From: Anas platyrhynchos
Taxonomy: Eukaryota; Chordata; Aves; Anseriformes; Anatidae
NCBI RefSeq assembly: GCF_047663525.1
Contig: NC_092613.1
Location: forward strand, 4,985,501-5,049,500
Direction: 5' to 3'
DNA length: 64,000 nucleotides
Part shown: positions 25,001 through 35,892 of the stretch, piece after piece
Numbering within the stretch: position 1 is the first letter of the stretch
How the letters are laid out: each line of letters opens with the position of its first letter
Position numbers and translations under genes: made by a program
The notes under the pieces: generated by a model
What the model was told of the DNA's origin: nothing
Database searches by the model: none
The model's input: only the letters and a program-made list of their open reading frames with translations

Positions 25001-28000
25001 GGGAGCGATGGAGGTTCCCCCAAAAGGCAGCAGGGAAGGGCCCCCCCCCGGCAGGCAGCTCTGCAGCCAGAGCTCTCTTTAGCCCTTTGTCTCCCCTGAC
25101 AAAGGCAGGTCTGTTCGGCTCCCCGCGCACGGCGCATCCGCCCGTGACGCTGCCAGGTGAGCCAGGGCCAGCTCTTGTTCCCCATTCTGCTGCTGAGTGA
25201 TGGTGGCAAAGCCCTCAGGGTCCCATTTCCCAAACAGCTACAGGACAGGGCGCAGCAGCACCCTGATCCCAGCTCCTTCCCCCTTTGCTGACAAAGGGGA
25301 TTTACCTGCGGTACCCTGCAGAAGGGGTGCCTGCTCTGCAGGTGTGCGCCTCTGCTGCACCCTTTGCAGCCAGAGCGCTGCCTGGCTTCCAACTCAAGCA
25401 TTATCGGGTTCGTTGGGATCCTGAAAAGCAGCACAGAGTGATGTGACGGGGAACACATGGCACTTAGAAAGGAGATAAGGAGTAGCTTCAGCCAGGACAC
25501 TGGCAAAGGGAAAATAAACCTTTTAATTTTCTGCTCCTTGGGCACGCTGTCCTTTAAGCACCTCTGCTGCAAGGGGCTGCTGGCCCTGCAAGCATGGTTA
25601 ACTCAGGGTAAGGAGCAAAAAAGGCTCCTGAACCCACAGGTCCCTGCCTGGGGGACAGAGCTGGCAGGGGTGGCCATGGCTGTCCTGCAGGGACCCTGGG
25701 GATGACGCCGCAGTGGCCGGAGCGATGCCAAGAGGTGACCTGGCAGAGGCCGTGGGGGCTGGACGGGTTTCCTTGGATTTATAGGTCAGCGCAGGGGGAG
25801 CAGGTTCTTGGTGACAGCTTAGACAGGGGGGTTGCTTTGTTCCCCCCCCCCTTTCCCTTTTTCCTTTTCTTTCCCCAAAGACTGCTGGCTTATCCTCGGT
25901 AAGCCCTCTGCTGTGGTCTATGGCTTTTTATTCCTATGTGATTGCTTTTCCTAACTCATGTAGGGCGAAAAGCCATGGGCTACACAGGGGAGGGACTCCA
26001 CCTTCCAGGCACCTCTGCAAACCACACGGACTCCTGATCCCTTTTTAATCACCCATATTTATTTGGTAACAAATAACGAGTGAAAGGGGGCATTGAAGCC
26101 TTGCGGGGCCTTAGAGGTTTAGCAAGACGGATGGGGCAGGGGGCGGCGAGCGGAGGGGCAGACAAAGGGGCCGGGGATGGCGGGGGGCACGGCCTTTCAG
26201 GCGCCGTCGTCCCCATTCAGGGGGCTGAAAGGGCGCTCCGCGGCGCTGCGGAGGGAGCAGCCTTTCTTTGCAGCAAGCTTTTCTCACGCGGTTCAAAGCG
26301 TCCCCACCTGCAGCCCCCCAGAACAAAAGTGGCAGGCGGGGACCCCAGGGGCATTTCCAAAGGGGCGCCCGGGGAAGCGGCGCGGGCACGGCCGCCAGGT
26401 GATGGCAGAAGCCCATTTTCTGCTTTTGTCTGCTGTCCCTCACCAGGGGGGATGGCGGGTGGCTGAGAAAAGCCCCCACATCTCCACCCCATCCTCCCAG
26501 CACGCCCTGCCCTGGTGCGGGGATGCTGCAGAGCCAGGGGGTCACAGAGAGCCTGGTTTGTGCCATGCAGGATCCGTCCCCGTCGCCCCCCAGGATATCA
26601 GAAGGGAAAGGGCGACAGGGAGCATGAGAAAAAGGCAGAACTTGGTAAATTTTTCAATTTGCACTTTCCAAATCCACATGGGCAGCACCTCCGAGCACAG
26701 CACGCGGTGGAGCCATGCAGGATGGGTGCTGGATGGGGTGGGAGAGGAGGGCGATGTACCACCGACCCCACCACCTCCAGCAGCACCCGAGCGACGGCAG
26801 GGGGTCACAAAGCACCTCACCGCACAGGAAGCCAGGGATTTTTGTTCTTTTTTTTTTTTCTTTTTCTTTTTTTTTTTTTTTCTCTCACTTCCTGAGCTTT
26901 GAGTCATTAGGTGTCAGGCTTTCAAGTTTAGTTCACCAGCCTGGAATGCATCTTTAAAAATAATAGTCATTGAAAAAAATGAAAGCTGAGATTCAGCTGT
27001 AATCCCATGACTCAAGGAGGTGTGGAAGGAAGAAAATCATGAAATCCCATGAGTTTCAACAATGAAAGCATGAGAGCTGGCAAGGCTGTGGCACATAAAT
27101 CATCAAAACTAAACACCATCAGTCAAAATGAAAGGAATTAAGCCAATCTCACCAGGCTGTTTTAATTATTTTTTAATGAGGATTTGCTCATTCAGAAAAT
27201 TCACCAATCACAATGGCTGCCCCGAGCCATTCATGCCAAGCAGGGCCAGATCCTGCGTCGGCCACGCTTGGCTTGGCCCTGGTGCGAGTCCAGGCTGGGA
27301 AGACAGGGGTGAGGGCGTCGCTCCGATAATTAATTGGCAAGAAGAGGAGAATACTGCAAATGAACCAAAACCCCACGGAAGGTCCCCTTTCGCCACCAAC
27401 CCAAAATGTTGTGCTGGGAAAGTGATGAGAAAATCCTTTCCAGGCAGTGCTGGCGCCTTCGCAGGTGCCATGGTCCCTACGCTGGAGGCTTCGTTTCGTG
27501 GGTATGGAGCCCGCACTCCACAATCGGGGCTGCTGGTGTTGGGTTTAGGTTAAGCTTCGGCTGCTTCCAGCTGTCGAGGAGCCAGGGAAGAACCTGAGCC
27601 TGCCTTGGAGCAGCCGCGGCTCCCATTAATATTTTGGTGGCTGTTGCGCAAAGCCGCTCAAAACGGGATTATTGGCAGCCTGTCTGCGGAGCGCCAGCTG
27701 GAAACGCTGCCCCCGAGACCTGCTCTCACTACCCTTTATGCTATTGATTTTTCTTTTAGCAAGGCAGGTGTTAAGAAGGAAAGAAATGCAGGGAGCACGA
27801 GCAGCTCTGTACCGCGCCGGTGTTTGGTGAGGGCTGGATCCGAGGGCAGCCTGGGTGGGAAGCAGCTGTGGGCACGTTTCTCACGGCGCCTGGTGGTCAG
27901 CAGCCGGGGCCGGTGACTTTCTGCCAGGTCTCTTTCTTTCTCGCCCTTGTCTGGGCAGATCCAGCTCTCCCTGGCAGCGCACAAAGGCTTAAGCAGCACG

Positions 28001-29929
28001 ATTTGGCTCCTGCTTTTCCATCTGTTTGATCCTCAGAGGGACATCTGACCGGGCTTACAAGAGGCGAGGGGGGGAGGCGTGCATGGGACAAGCGTTTCTG
28101 TGCAAACTCTGCTGTGCAAAAGGCCTTGGCAGGGACCCCTGGACAGGGTCCATCGTGGAGAGGAGATGCTGCCAGCATCAGGTGAGCTCTGGGCTCGGCT
28201 GTGCCCAGCTCCCTTGGGCAGCTCCCGGCACTTTTCCATCCCCACAGCCTCAGCTACCCACGTCCCAGGGCACAACACGGGGACCAGGGCTGCTGGCAGC
28301 TGCTCGCCCCATTTGGGTTCTCAGTGCTCCTATTTGGGTCTGTGAAAATCCCTGCTCAGAGCCTCCTTTTGCCCGGGGGAAGCCTGCAAAGACAAACCCC
28401 AGAGAGTATGAGGCAGCAAAGCAAAACCCCTCTGCTCTTGTGTTATAAAACATTCACAGCTTGGAACAGAACAGGAGGCCGGGTTGGCGTTTTCAAAGTG
28501 TCTTAGAGAACTTCAGCACACACCTGTTCTCACAAAGGCAGGGACCAAAATCCCATCCCAGGTCCAGAGGAGAGAGCTGGACGAGCAGATGCAGGGGTGC
28601 TCCCGGGCAGCTCCAGCTCCTGTGCCCAGCCAGAGCCCTCCTGCGCCTTCCTGAGCTCCCGGGAGCAGGACAAGTCACTAATTACAGATAATAACTGCCA
28701 TTTAGGAGACAGACATCCACCGTCCTCGGCTTCCTCTGGGCGTGGAGCTGCCGTACCCCCAAGCTGGCAGCGGGTGAGGTCGGGGCTTGTTCTGCGCTGC
28801 CCTGCAGGGAGGAAAAATCACAGCCGCGTGCCTCGACACACAGCCCTGTGCTGCAACCTCGGCCCCGGCCGTCCCTCCTCGCCCCCAGCGTGGCACCAGC
28901 CGTAATTTTGGCTCTGGGCACATGGGAGCCACCCGGCTCGTGCCCAGCTCATTGCGTAACGCTGCGCGGGGAAAGCCGCCGCGGCTTCTTGCTGTGTCAC
29001 CCAGCCCCGAGGATGCCAGTCCCGAGAGATAACCAGGGGAAAGAGTGCCAATTATGAACGTTTTAATTACAGACAGGTGATAACGAAGTGAAAAGCTGTT
29101 GCTGTTTTATTTTTATTTTTTTTTAATCAGAGCTGTGACAGCTCCCAGCCCTGATGGGGCTCCGTGGGATGCCAGCACCTCGCTGGCCGCCCCCAGCACA
29201 CATGGGGCTGGGCACCGGGGATCACAAGGGAGCAGAGGGGGATGCTCAGCGGGGACGGGGGCGGGTTTGAAGCCCAGCCTTGGTGCAGGCTGCCAGGAAC
29301 GGGACAAGGACACTCCTGAACACGCCACAGCCCACATCTCTGGTGGGCAGAGCCATGGCACATCCATGCAGGCTGCTGTCGGAGTGGGCACGCACGGGTC
29401 TGGGCGTCATGCATCGGGGCTTGGGGTATTGTCACCAGGCATTCATCCGCTCCTTGCATCACCATCCAACACATGCTCCAAAGCAGGAGTCCCAAAAAGT
29501 GGCTTTTTTGGGGTAGAAACACAGATGGAGAAGCAAGCGCTGGTGTATCTCCATGGGGGTGTCGGGATGTGCTGGCACCCCGGCACTCTTCTCCTCGCAG
29601 CGCTGGAAATTGCGGGGTAAATAACTGAAAGCAAAGTGCAGCTGGGAGGGAGGAGGTGTGCCCGTCCTCCTGCAGGACTCGGGTTTTCAGAGCTCATTTC
29701 CTCGAGTGCTGATCCCACACAAAATTCAGGTCACTTGGCTGCTCCCGCACGGCTGTTGAGAAAACCTGCCCCCAGTTAGCTGGCGCAGAGCTCGGGGAGC
29801 TTTGCCTGGACGATTCAGGAACGAGACAAAACGAGATAAATCTGTGACTTGCTGGGAATTATTTATTCAGCTCTGCTCTTGGTGGGGAATTATGGATGTG
29901 CCGGTGGTGCCACCGAGCACCTTCCTCCT

Positions 29930-30240
29930 CCCGGCTGCTTGGAAATGGGTTATTTAGTAACTGGTGAGGCCACCGGTGCTGAGTCAGCCCACAGCTAATG
30001 AACACCCTGGCTGCCCATTTGAAATTTATTGCACCTATTAATTACAACCATTAGCTGCAGCCAGTGAAATTTTTATAATGAGGACCCTTGCGACTTTGCC
30101 TTCCTAGCAGCAAATTAACTGTGTGGGGGGAAGAATCAATGGGATCAGCATACTTTACAGAAGCGATGTTTTAATTAGCGATTCTCTGCAAACATGCCAA
30201 GCAACAGCCTCTCCGTTCATTATCTCTCCTTAAAGGGATG
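29930..30240. promoter_or_regulatory. AT-rich island with homeodomain-type inverted repeat
   Basis: CAGCTAATG (29992-30000) and its exact reverse complement CATTAGCTG (30049-30057) are 48 bp apart. Between and after them lie ATTAATTAC, AAATTAAC and TTTTAATTAGCG, all containing the homeodomain core TAAT or ATTA. The patch has no coding potential and differs sharply in composition from flanking sequence. It is a good candidate for a conserved enhancer; bound factors and target gene cannot be read from the sequence. Confidence 0.35.
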
Positions 30241-31339
30241 GTGCTTCTTTTCAGGTTAGCTTTAGCCCGGTCTCCTCGTCTCCTCTGTTGCTGGTTTTTT
30301 AATGCACTGCTGCTCGTTACAGACGCTGCTTTGAAGTTGGCTTTGTCTTAGGTTTGGCTGTAAGCAGCGCTACGTTCGAGGTTTGCAGAGAGAAAAAAAA
30401 AAAAAAAGCAAAAATAAAAAAAGCAGCCCTAGGAAATAATGGCTTGGAAAGCTCAGCTGAAATACAGACAAATTGGGCAAATCCTGCGGCTGCGAGGGTC
30501 AGGAAGGGTTTGAGTCCCTTCGTGTGATGGGTGCCGCGTGGGGAGGGCTCCCATGCTCAGGAAAGGGGCGCAGGGAGCAGCTGCCCTGCGTGGTGCTGCG
30601 GTGCCTCGAAGGGATGGATGCTCCTGGAGCATGGCTCTGCCACCCCGGGGTACTCCTCTGAGCATCTGCACGGCAGCTTTTAGAAGTCCAGGCTGGAGAT
30701 TCCCCCCCCAACCCTCCGTCATTTCTTGGCTGTAGAGGTGGACAGACTGGCTGTCATGAAAGGCAAAGGGAATAAAATTTCTGGGAACTTTTCTACGTTT
30801 CGTTACAAACGGTTTAATTGCATTCAGTTCCTGCGAAAAAAAGAAAAGGGGCCGATTTCCATTGCAAATGATCCCATTTCCCAGGAAAAAAACGACATGC
30901 TGGCGGCAAAAGGCAGCTTTGAAATTCAGGGCTTAAAATGCAAAACTTAATGTTTTTGTTGTTTTTTTTCCAACCAAGTAGCTAAAAGTTAATTTGACTG
31001 CATTTCTCAGGAGGGAAAAAAAAAAAAAAAAAAAAAGAAAAAAAAGCGAAGCTGGGGCAGAGGAAAGTAAGAAAATCAGCCAAAACATGGGCTCCTGATC
31101 CTGTGCATGCCTTCCCCGTGCCCGTGGCCACCGGGGCCACCCAGCAGCCACCACCCTGAGCCCGTCCCCACCACGATGTGCTCAGCCCAGGGCAGCGTGT
31201 CGGGCTCTCGAGGGGAGGAATTGGGGCTGGGCGAGAGGGAGGGAAGATTTCCCACCTCGCCTGCGCTGCTGAGAGTTGCCTGGATGCGAGGCAGAACCCA
31301 GGGAAACGGGTAATTGCCGGGCTAAGGAATTGGCTCTGT

Positions 31340-31520
31340 CCAGCTGGTTCGGAAAGACATTTTTTAGGGTCCAGGGAAAGTGACATTATTAAAGTGAGCA
31401 TGCTGATTCCAGACAGCTCCCAATTCATCACTGTGACAGTGACAAACATGGCCTGGGGTTATGCAGTTGACTAAAGAGAATTCTCTAGCTTTACATTTTT
31501 AATGTTCCTCGCATTTTCCC
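31340..31520. promoter_or_regulatory. AT-richer candidate regulatory patch
   Basis: A compact run of motif-like words is seen, including GTGACATTATTAAAGTGAG and CACTGTGACAGTGACAAAC (TGACA repeats of the MEIS/PBX-like type). No open frame of interest is present. The call rests on composition and motif density only. Confidence 0.2.
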
Positions 31521-31888
31521 TGCTGCAGCCGAGTTTTATCCAAAGGATCTTCTCCCTTGAATAGAAAGGGCAGCATGGGTCTGTGAAGCATGCCCAGCCC
31601 TTGCAAATCAAGCAGGGCTTCTGTCATCGCTGCCCAAGCCAGTTCATTTATTTTTTAATTATTCCTTGCTCCTTCAGGATCCTTTTTCTACCTTTTCAAG
31701 AAGAACAGGAGCGCCAGCCTCAGCTGGGCTGCCTCTATTCTCCGGGGCTCATTCATCATTGTCCGCTGCCTGAATGGGAGGCAGAGGGTCAGCCTGAAAA
31801 GCCTCGCCGTTACAAGCTCCTCTAAATATATCAATAGCTCCCTACTGGACACGGGGGTCCTGCCAGCCCGACCGCCCAGGATTTTGGT

Positions 31889-31889
<1 letters not shown>

Positions 31890-31920
<31 letters not shown>
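31890..31920. repeat. Poly(T) run, 31 bases
   Basis: An uninterrupted T31 is one of the longest mononucleotide runs in the window. No A-tailed retroposon on the minus strand was recognised next to it. Confidence 0.95.
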
Positions 31921-31921
<1 letters not shown>

Positions 31922-32835
31922 TGTCTGCAGCATGGGGACGGATGGGCACGGGGAGACGTGGAGGGCACGGGGAGATGTGGGGGGCACGGGGCCGCAGGGA
32001 CGGGCATGGGGGGAGCGGGTATGGCTCAGCCCAGCCTTCTTGGGGGGTCTGCCACAGGCGTTTTCCCCCGATGAATAAAGTGCTGGGCAGGGTGGGATGC
32101 TGTGGTGGGGAGCTCTGCATAAGCCTGGGGGTGTGCAGCGCCGGATCCAGACACTGTGCCCACCCAGGGACTGGTCCCTGAGGCTTCCCCCTCCCTGCAG
32201 GCAGAGGGGTTTTGCTCTGCTCCCACTGGAGCTCTGCGGAGCCAGGAGGGCGCAGCAGCCCCGCGCAGCCCCTCTGCCCCAGCCGCTCCCTCCCAAATCC
32301 CATTCTCAGGCTCCCAACAAAAAGCAAGAGCACAAAGAGAGGCGCGGGGACCTGCCGCTACGCTGGGAAGCCATTCAGAACGGGAGACTCATTAAAGAGC
32401 CTGTTGTCGTGATTTGTGAGCTCCAGAGGTAGCCTGATTTAATTTGGGAGCTGCTGGGCAGGTACCCAGATGGCTGGGGAGGGGGGCAGAGAATGAAACC
32501 TCTCGCTGCTGCCCTTGGCTTTGTGCTGCAGCTGGGCCCCTCGGAGGGGGGAAGGCAGGGAGGCGGCAGACATCCCCCCTGCACGAAGGGAAGGGCTGCA
32601 GGGAGGTTAGGGTGAGGGCGGTGGGGTTGGGGGGCTGCACAGTGCCCCCCTCCCCGCTGTCCGGGGTTTCTCTCTGCTCGCTGCCCTCAGTGTCTGTGGC
32701 TCTCTGGGTCTCACGCACCAGATTTCCACCTGGTGCTTCGATAGCCTGAGCGCTGCCCACTGTGCCCATTTCACAGGCAGGTAAACTGAGGCCCTGAGCT
32801 ATTCCCTCTCGGTGCTGCTGGGGAATAAACGCTGA

Positions 32836-32920
32836 ATGAGGGCTCTGCAGAGAGCCCACGTGCTGGTGATGCTGTGGGTGCTGGGGTCTCTGTGCTCCCA
32901 TGGGGCTGGAGGGCGATGTG
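32836..32920 (+). CDS. Possible signal-peptide exon (speculative)
   Basis: An ATG at 32836 opens a frame whose first residues, MRALQRAHVLVMLWVLGSLC, look like a cleavable signal peptide: two arginines near the N-terminus, a hydrophobic core, then a small-residue and glycine stretch (SHGAGG). A plausible splice donor follows at 32921 (GTG|GTGAGG), giving 28 codons and phase 1. The candidate terminal exon at 33401 lies 480 bp downstream, but its preferred frame is phase 0, so a direct junction between the two does not give that frame. In GC-rich sequence leucine-rich frames arise easily by chance. I regard this as possible but unproven. Confidence 0.12.
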
Positions 32921-33400
32921 GTGAGGATGTTTCCCACTGGTGCTGGGCACAGCTTGCTGGCAAAATTAGGGCTGGTAACCTGCACACCACGCTACCATTT
33001 AAAACGGGGAGAAAACGAAGGTTTCGCTTTCAGATGGTATTTCTGCCAGTATCTGTTGTTTATTTTAAAAAAGCAGCCTTTCGTTTGCATAATTACATTC
33101 TGCAGCTGCTGGGCCGTAATGCGGGCTGTGCTTTGGGGCATTATTTTATCCTTTTGGAAATGGACACAACGCCAGCGGACGCTGCTCTCAGCTGAGCCCC
33201 CGGGGCCCACAAATCCCCTTCGGGCCCCACAAGCTGTCCCCACGTCTGTCCCCATTGTCCCCTAGAGCGGAGAGGGGCTGGGGTTGGCTCGAGCCTGGTT
33301 CCAGCCGGGTGATTTGGGGGATCTGTCCCATTTGTGCATCCCCTGCAGGGCACCTGCAGGAGCTGCCCTGATCTCTCCACCTCTCCCTGTCCCCATCCAG

Positions 33401-33541
33401 GTCTCCTGGGGTGTCCCCACACCTCTCCTGCTCCGGGGGATGCCCCAGTTCACCTTCGCCTGCTTCTGCGGGCTCCATGGCTTCTGCAAGATGAAGAGGA
33501 AGAAGGAGGAGTCCAGCGCGGAGCAGGAGACGGCAGTGTGA
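33401..33541 (+). CDS. Candidate terminal coding exon or microprotein, unidentified
   Basis: A good splice acceptor (pyrimidine-rich, ending CCCCATCCAG) precedes an open frame that runs 46 codons to TGA at 33539-33541. From the internal ATG at 33440 (preceded by CCGGGGG) the frame gives 33 residues: a short aromatic and cysteine-rich segment (FTFACFCGLHGFC), a basic stretch (KMKRKK), an acidic, serine-containing stretch, and the C-terminus QETAV. E-T-A-V fits a class I PDZ-binding motif (S/T-x-hydrophobic), and the cysteines beside a basic cluster resemble a membrane-proximal, palmitoylated tail. Third codon positions are almost all G or C, as in real exons of GC-rich genes. I do not recognise the family. 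It could be the last exon of a membrane protein whose upstream exons I cannot find, a stand-alone microprotein, or chance. Sequence after the stop could be a 3' UTR with AU-rich ATTTA repeats near 34120. Confidence 0.35.
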   Translation, partial: VSWGVPTPLLLRGMPQFTFACFCGLHGFCKMKRKKEESSAEQETAV

Positions 33542-34119
33542 GGAGCAGACGGGCCTCGGGACACTGGAGCTGCTGGGGGGGACACATTTGGTGCCCCCTC
33601 TCCTCTCTCCTCACCAGGGACCGCAGGTGGGAAGGGGCAGGGGGCTGGCGGGGGGCTGGGGCCTGTGCCTGAGGAGATGCTCAGCACGGGTGGCTTTGCT
33701 CCTCAGGGTGGCCAGAGGGAGAGAAATCATCTTCTCCAACACCCTTTGCCTGCAGCCCGGCTCCTTTTCTCTCCCCACAGACCTGCCCGGCCAGGAGAGG
33801 GCCGAAGCAGAGGAATGGCCGCACCCAGAGGCACAAGGAGGAGTTGTGGACATTACCTGGGTGCTGCACCCATCCTGCACGGACCCCCCCGAGCCCTCAG
33901 CACCCCAACAGCCGCTGTTGGATGCCGCCTGGGTCCCGATGGGGCAGAGGATTCCCCCCTGAGCCCGCTGCCAAGGCGCACAGACAGACCCCAAGGGGGG
34001 TTCAGCAGCCAGGGCCAGGCCTTGCCCCTCCTGGGGCCGTAGTGTTGGGAGGCCGGCCCGGGGTGGTAAGCGGTCTCGCTGCTGCAGAACCTAAAAACAA
34101 GCTGTACTTTTAATTTTTT

Positions 34120-34135
34120 ATTTATTTATTTATTT
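34120..34135. repeat. (ATTT)n / AU-rich element-like repeat
   Basis: Four overlapping ATTTA pentamers form a tract that would be an AU-rich instability element if transcribed on the + strand as part of the 3' UTR of the frame ending at 33541. Equally, it may be a plain tetranucleotide repeat. Confidence 0.5.
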
Positions 34136-35877
34136 TTAAGCAACTCTCGAGAAAAATGCCCAGAACTGCAAGAAGCCATTCTCCACGCTTTGGCTGTGCC
34201 TGGCCCCGCGGCTGCAGCACACCGAAGCATTTTGGGGACACCAAACGCACCAACCGGCTTGGACACAGCTCCCGTGGGACCGGGGCGGAGGGGACACGGT
34301 GGTGACACCCACCCTGAGCGATGTGGCTCAGTGGGGGATTGATCTTGGTTGGCAAAAGGGCCAGCAGCCCCCAGCTCGAGGCACTGGAGTCTTGCTCCAG
34401 GGACATTTCCAGCACAAACCTGTTCCTGCAGAGCAGAAACCCTTAAACTCTTCCTGCTGGTGTTTCTCTTCTCTGTCTGGAGACCCCCCCAGCCAGGGGC
34501 TAAAAGCAATGCCTGCGGCTGCCAGGCAGGGGATGCTCGCCCCGAGGGCTGGTCCTGCTCCTGCCACCTTCACCCTGTGCTTTGTTGTTGTCCCCAAGGT
34601 CCCCAGGGTCCCCTTCTCCCCTCTCCCCTGTCTGTGCGTCCTTCCTACCTAGAGTTGAAGCCATACAGGAGCTCCCTGCATGCTGTGCCTTCCAGGAGGC
34701 GTCTCACAGACGTCCCTGCTCAGACACCCCCAAGGACTGTCGGAGCCCCCACGGATTTGGGGATGTTGCTGGGGTCTTGGTGCTGCGATGCCGGGACAGG
34801 CTGCAGCCTGCCTCCCTGGCCCTAAACGCACCCAAAATTCGAGATCTCATTTCAGGAGCAGGCAGCTGCCGTGGCCCCGGTGCTCTCATTTCCAAGACGT
34901 GCCGAAAACCAGGAGGGACAGCCCATAGGAAAGGGTAAATCCGGAGAGGGCAAGCCCCCGGCATGGGGGCGCATGGATTTGAGCATCCTGACCCCCCCAC
35001 AGAGCCCCCCGTGGTCCCAGCGGGGGACGAGCAGGCTTGCAGAGCAAATCCTCCCCCCGTGATTAACCAGCCTGACCTTTCCAGGGCTCGCCCGGTGCTC
35101 TCAGAGCAGATTTGCCCTTAACAAACAGAGCTGTAGCTGCCAGTGACAGCTCCCCTTTGGAGCTCTGTTGGCTCAGCCAACAGGACCATTCTTTTATTTT
35201 CCTTATCCAAAGGATTGAGCACAAAAAGCCGGCCAGGAGCACCGATAACACGAGGAGCTTTAAATCCTTCCTGCTGGGTGCCCGCTGTCGGGGCTGCGGT
35301 CCCCATGCACCAGCCCCAAGGTTGGGGGGCTCGGGGCACTTTTTATCTCCCCTCTTCCAGCCTAGGAGATGTGGAGCTGGGGGGACGCAGCGGTGCAGCC
35401 CCAGGGCAGCGTTCCCAGCTGGGGATTTCCTTGCTGAGCTCCTGGTTTCGGCAGGAGAGGAGGTGTGCAGGGTATCTGCCATGCAATGGCCAGCCGGGAT
35501 GGCTGGCCCTGTCATTTGTCACCATCGAGCTCAGCAGATTTCAGCCTGGCGTGCACGGATCGGTGGAAAATGCCGCGGTTAGTGCAGGCTGTAATGTCTC
35601 CTCTGGGGCCTCTGAGGCTGCATCAGCCTTTTACTTAGGCAGCGCACGAGGAACAGCTTTGCCAAGGCCCCGAGGGAAGCCGAAGCCTCTCAGATTAATG
35701 CCTATGCACCCACATTTTGGCTTGGCTGAAGGTGCCCTGCTCCTGGGGGGACATGTGCAGGGTCCCCACTAATGAGGGTGTGAGCAGGGTGCCCATCAGA
35801 AGCAGAGCTTTGGGAGAAATCTCGGGCAGCTTCTCTCTGCCAGGTTTTGCAGAGGCTAAAATATTGCTGTGGGGTTT

Positions 35878-35892
35878 GGGGGGGGGGGGGGG
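35878..35892. repeat. G15 homopolymer
   Basis: Fifteen consecutive G follow GGGG TTT. On the + strand this can form G-quadruplex structure, and it is a likely site of sequencing or assembly length error. Confidence 0.9.

Larger units (their letters stand above)
18021..32835. other. Non-coding stretch with scattered AT-rich islands
   Basis: No gene can be supported in these 14.8 kb. The background is GC-rich, with TG repeats (18172, 19029), a GTGCT pentamer run near 21048-21068, T/C tracts at about 25840-25880 and 26848-26883, and A runs at 30393 and 31016. AT-richer islands at 19.50-19.65, 21.88-22.09, 26.95-27.20, 29.93-30.24 and 31.34-31.52 kb contain clusters of TAATTA-, ACAAT- and TGACA-type words and stand out as candidate conserved non-coding elements. 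Open frames here show no domain, signal or splice support. Confidence 0.5.
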
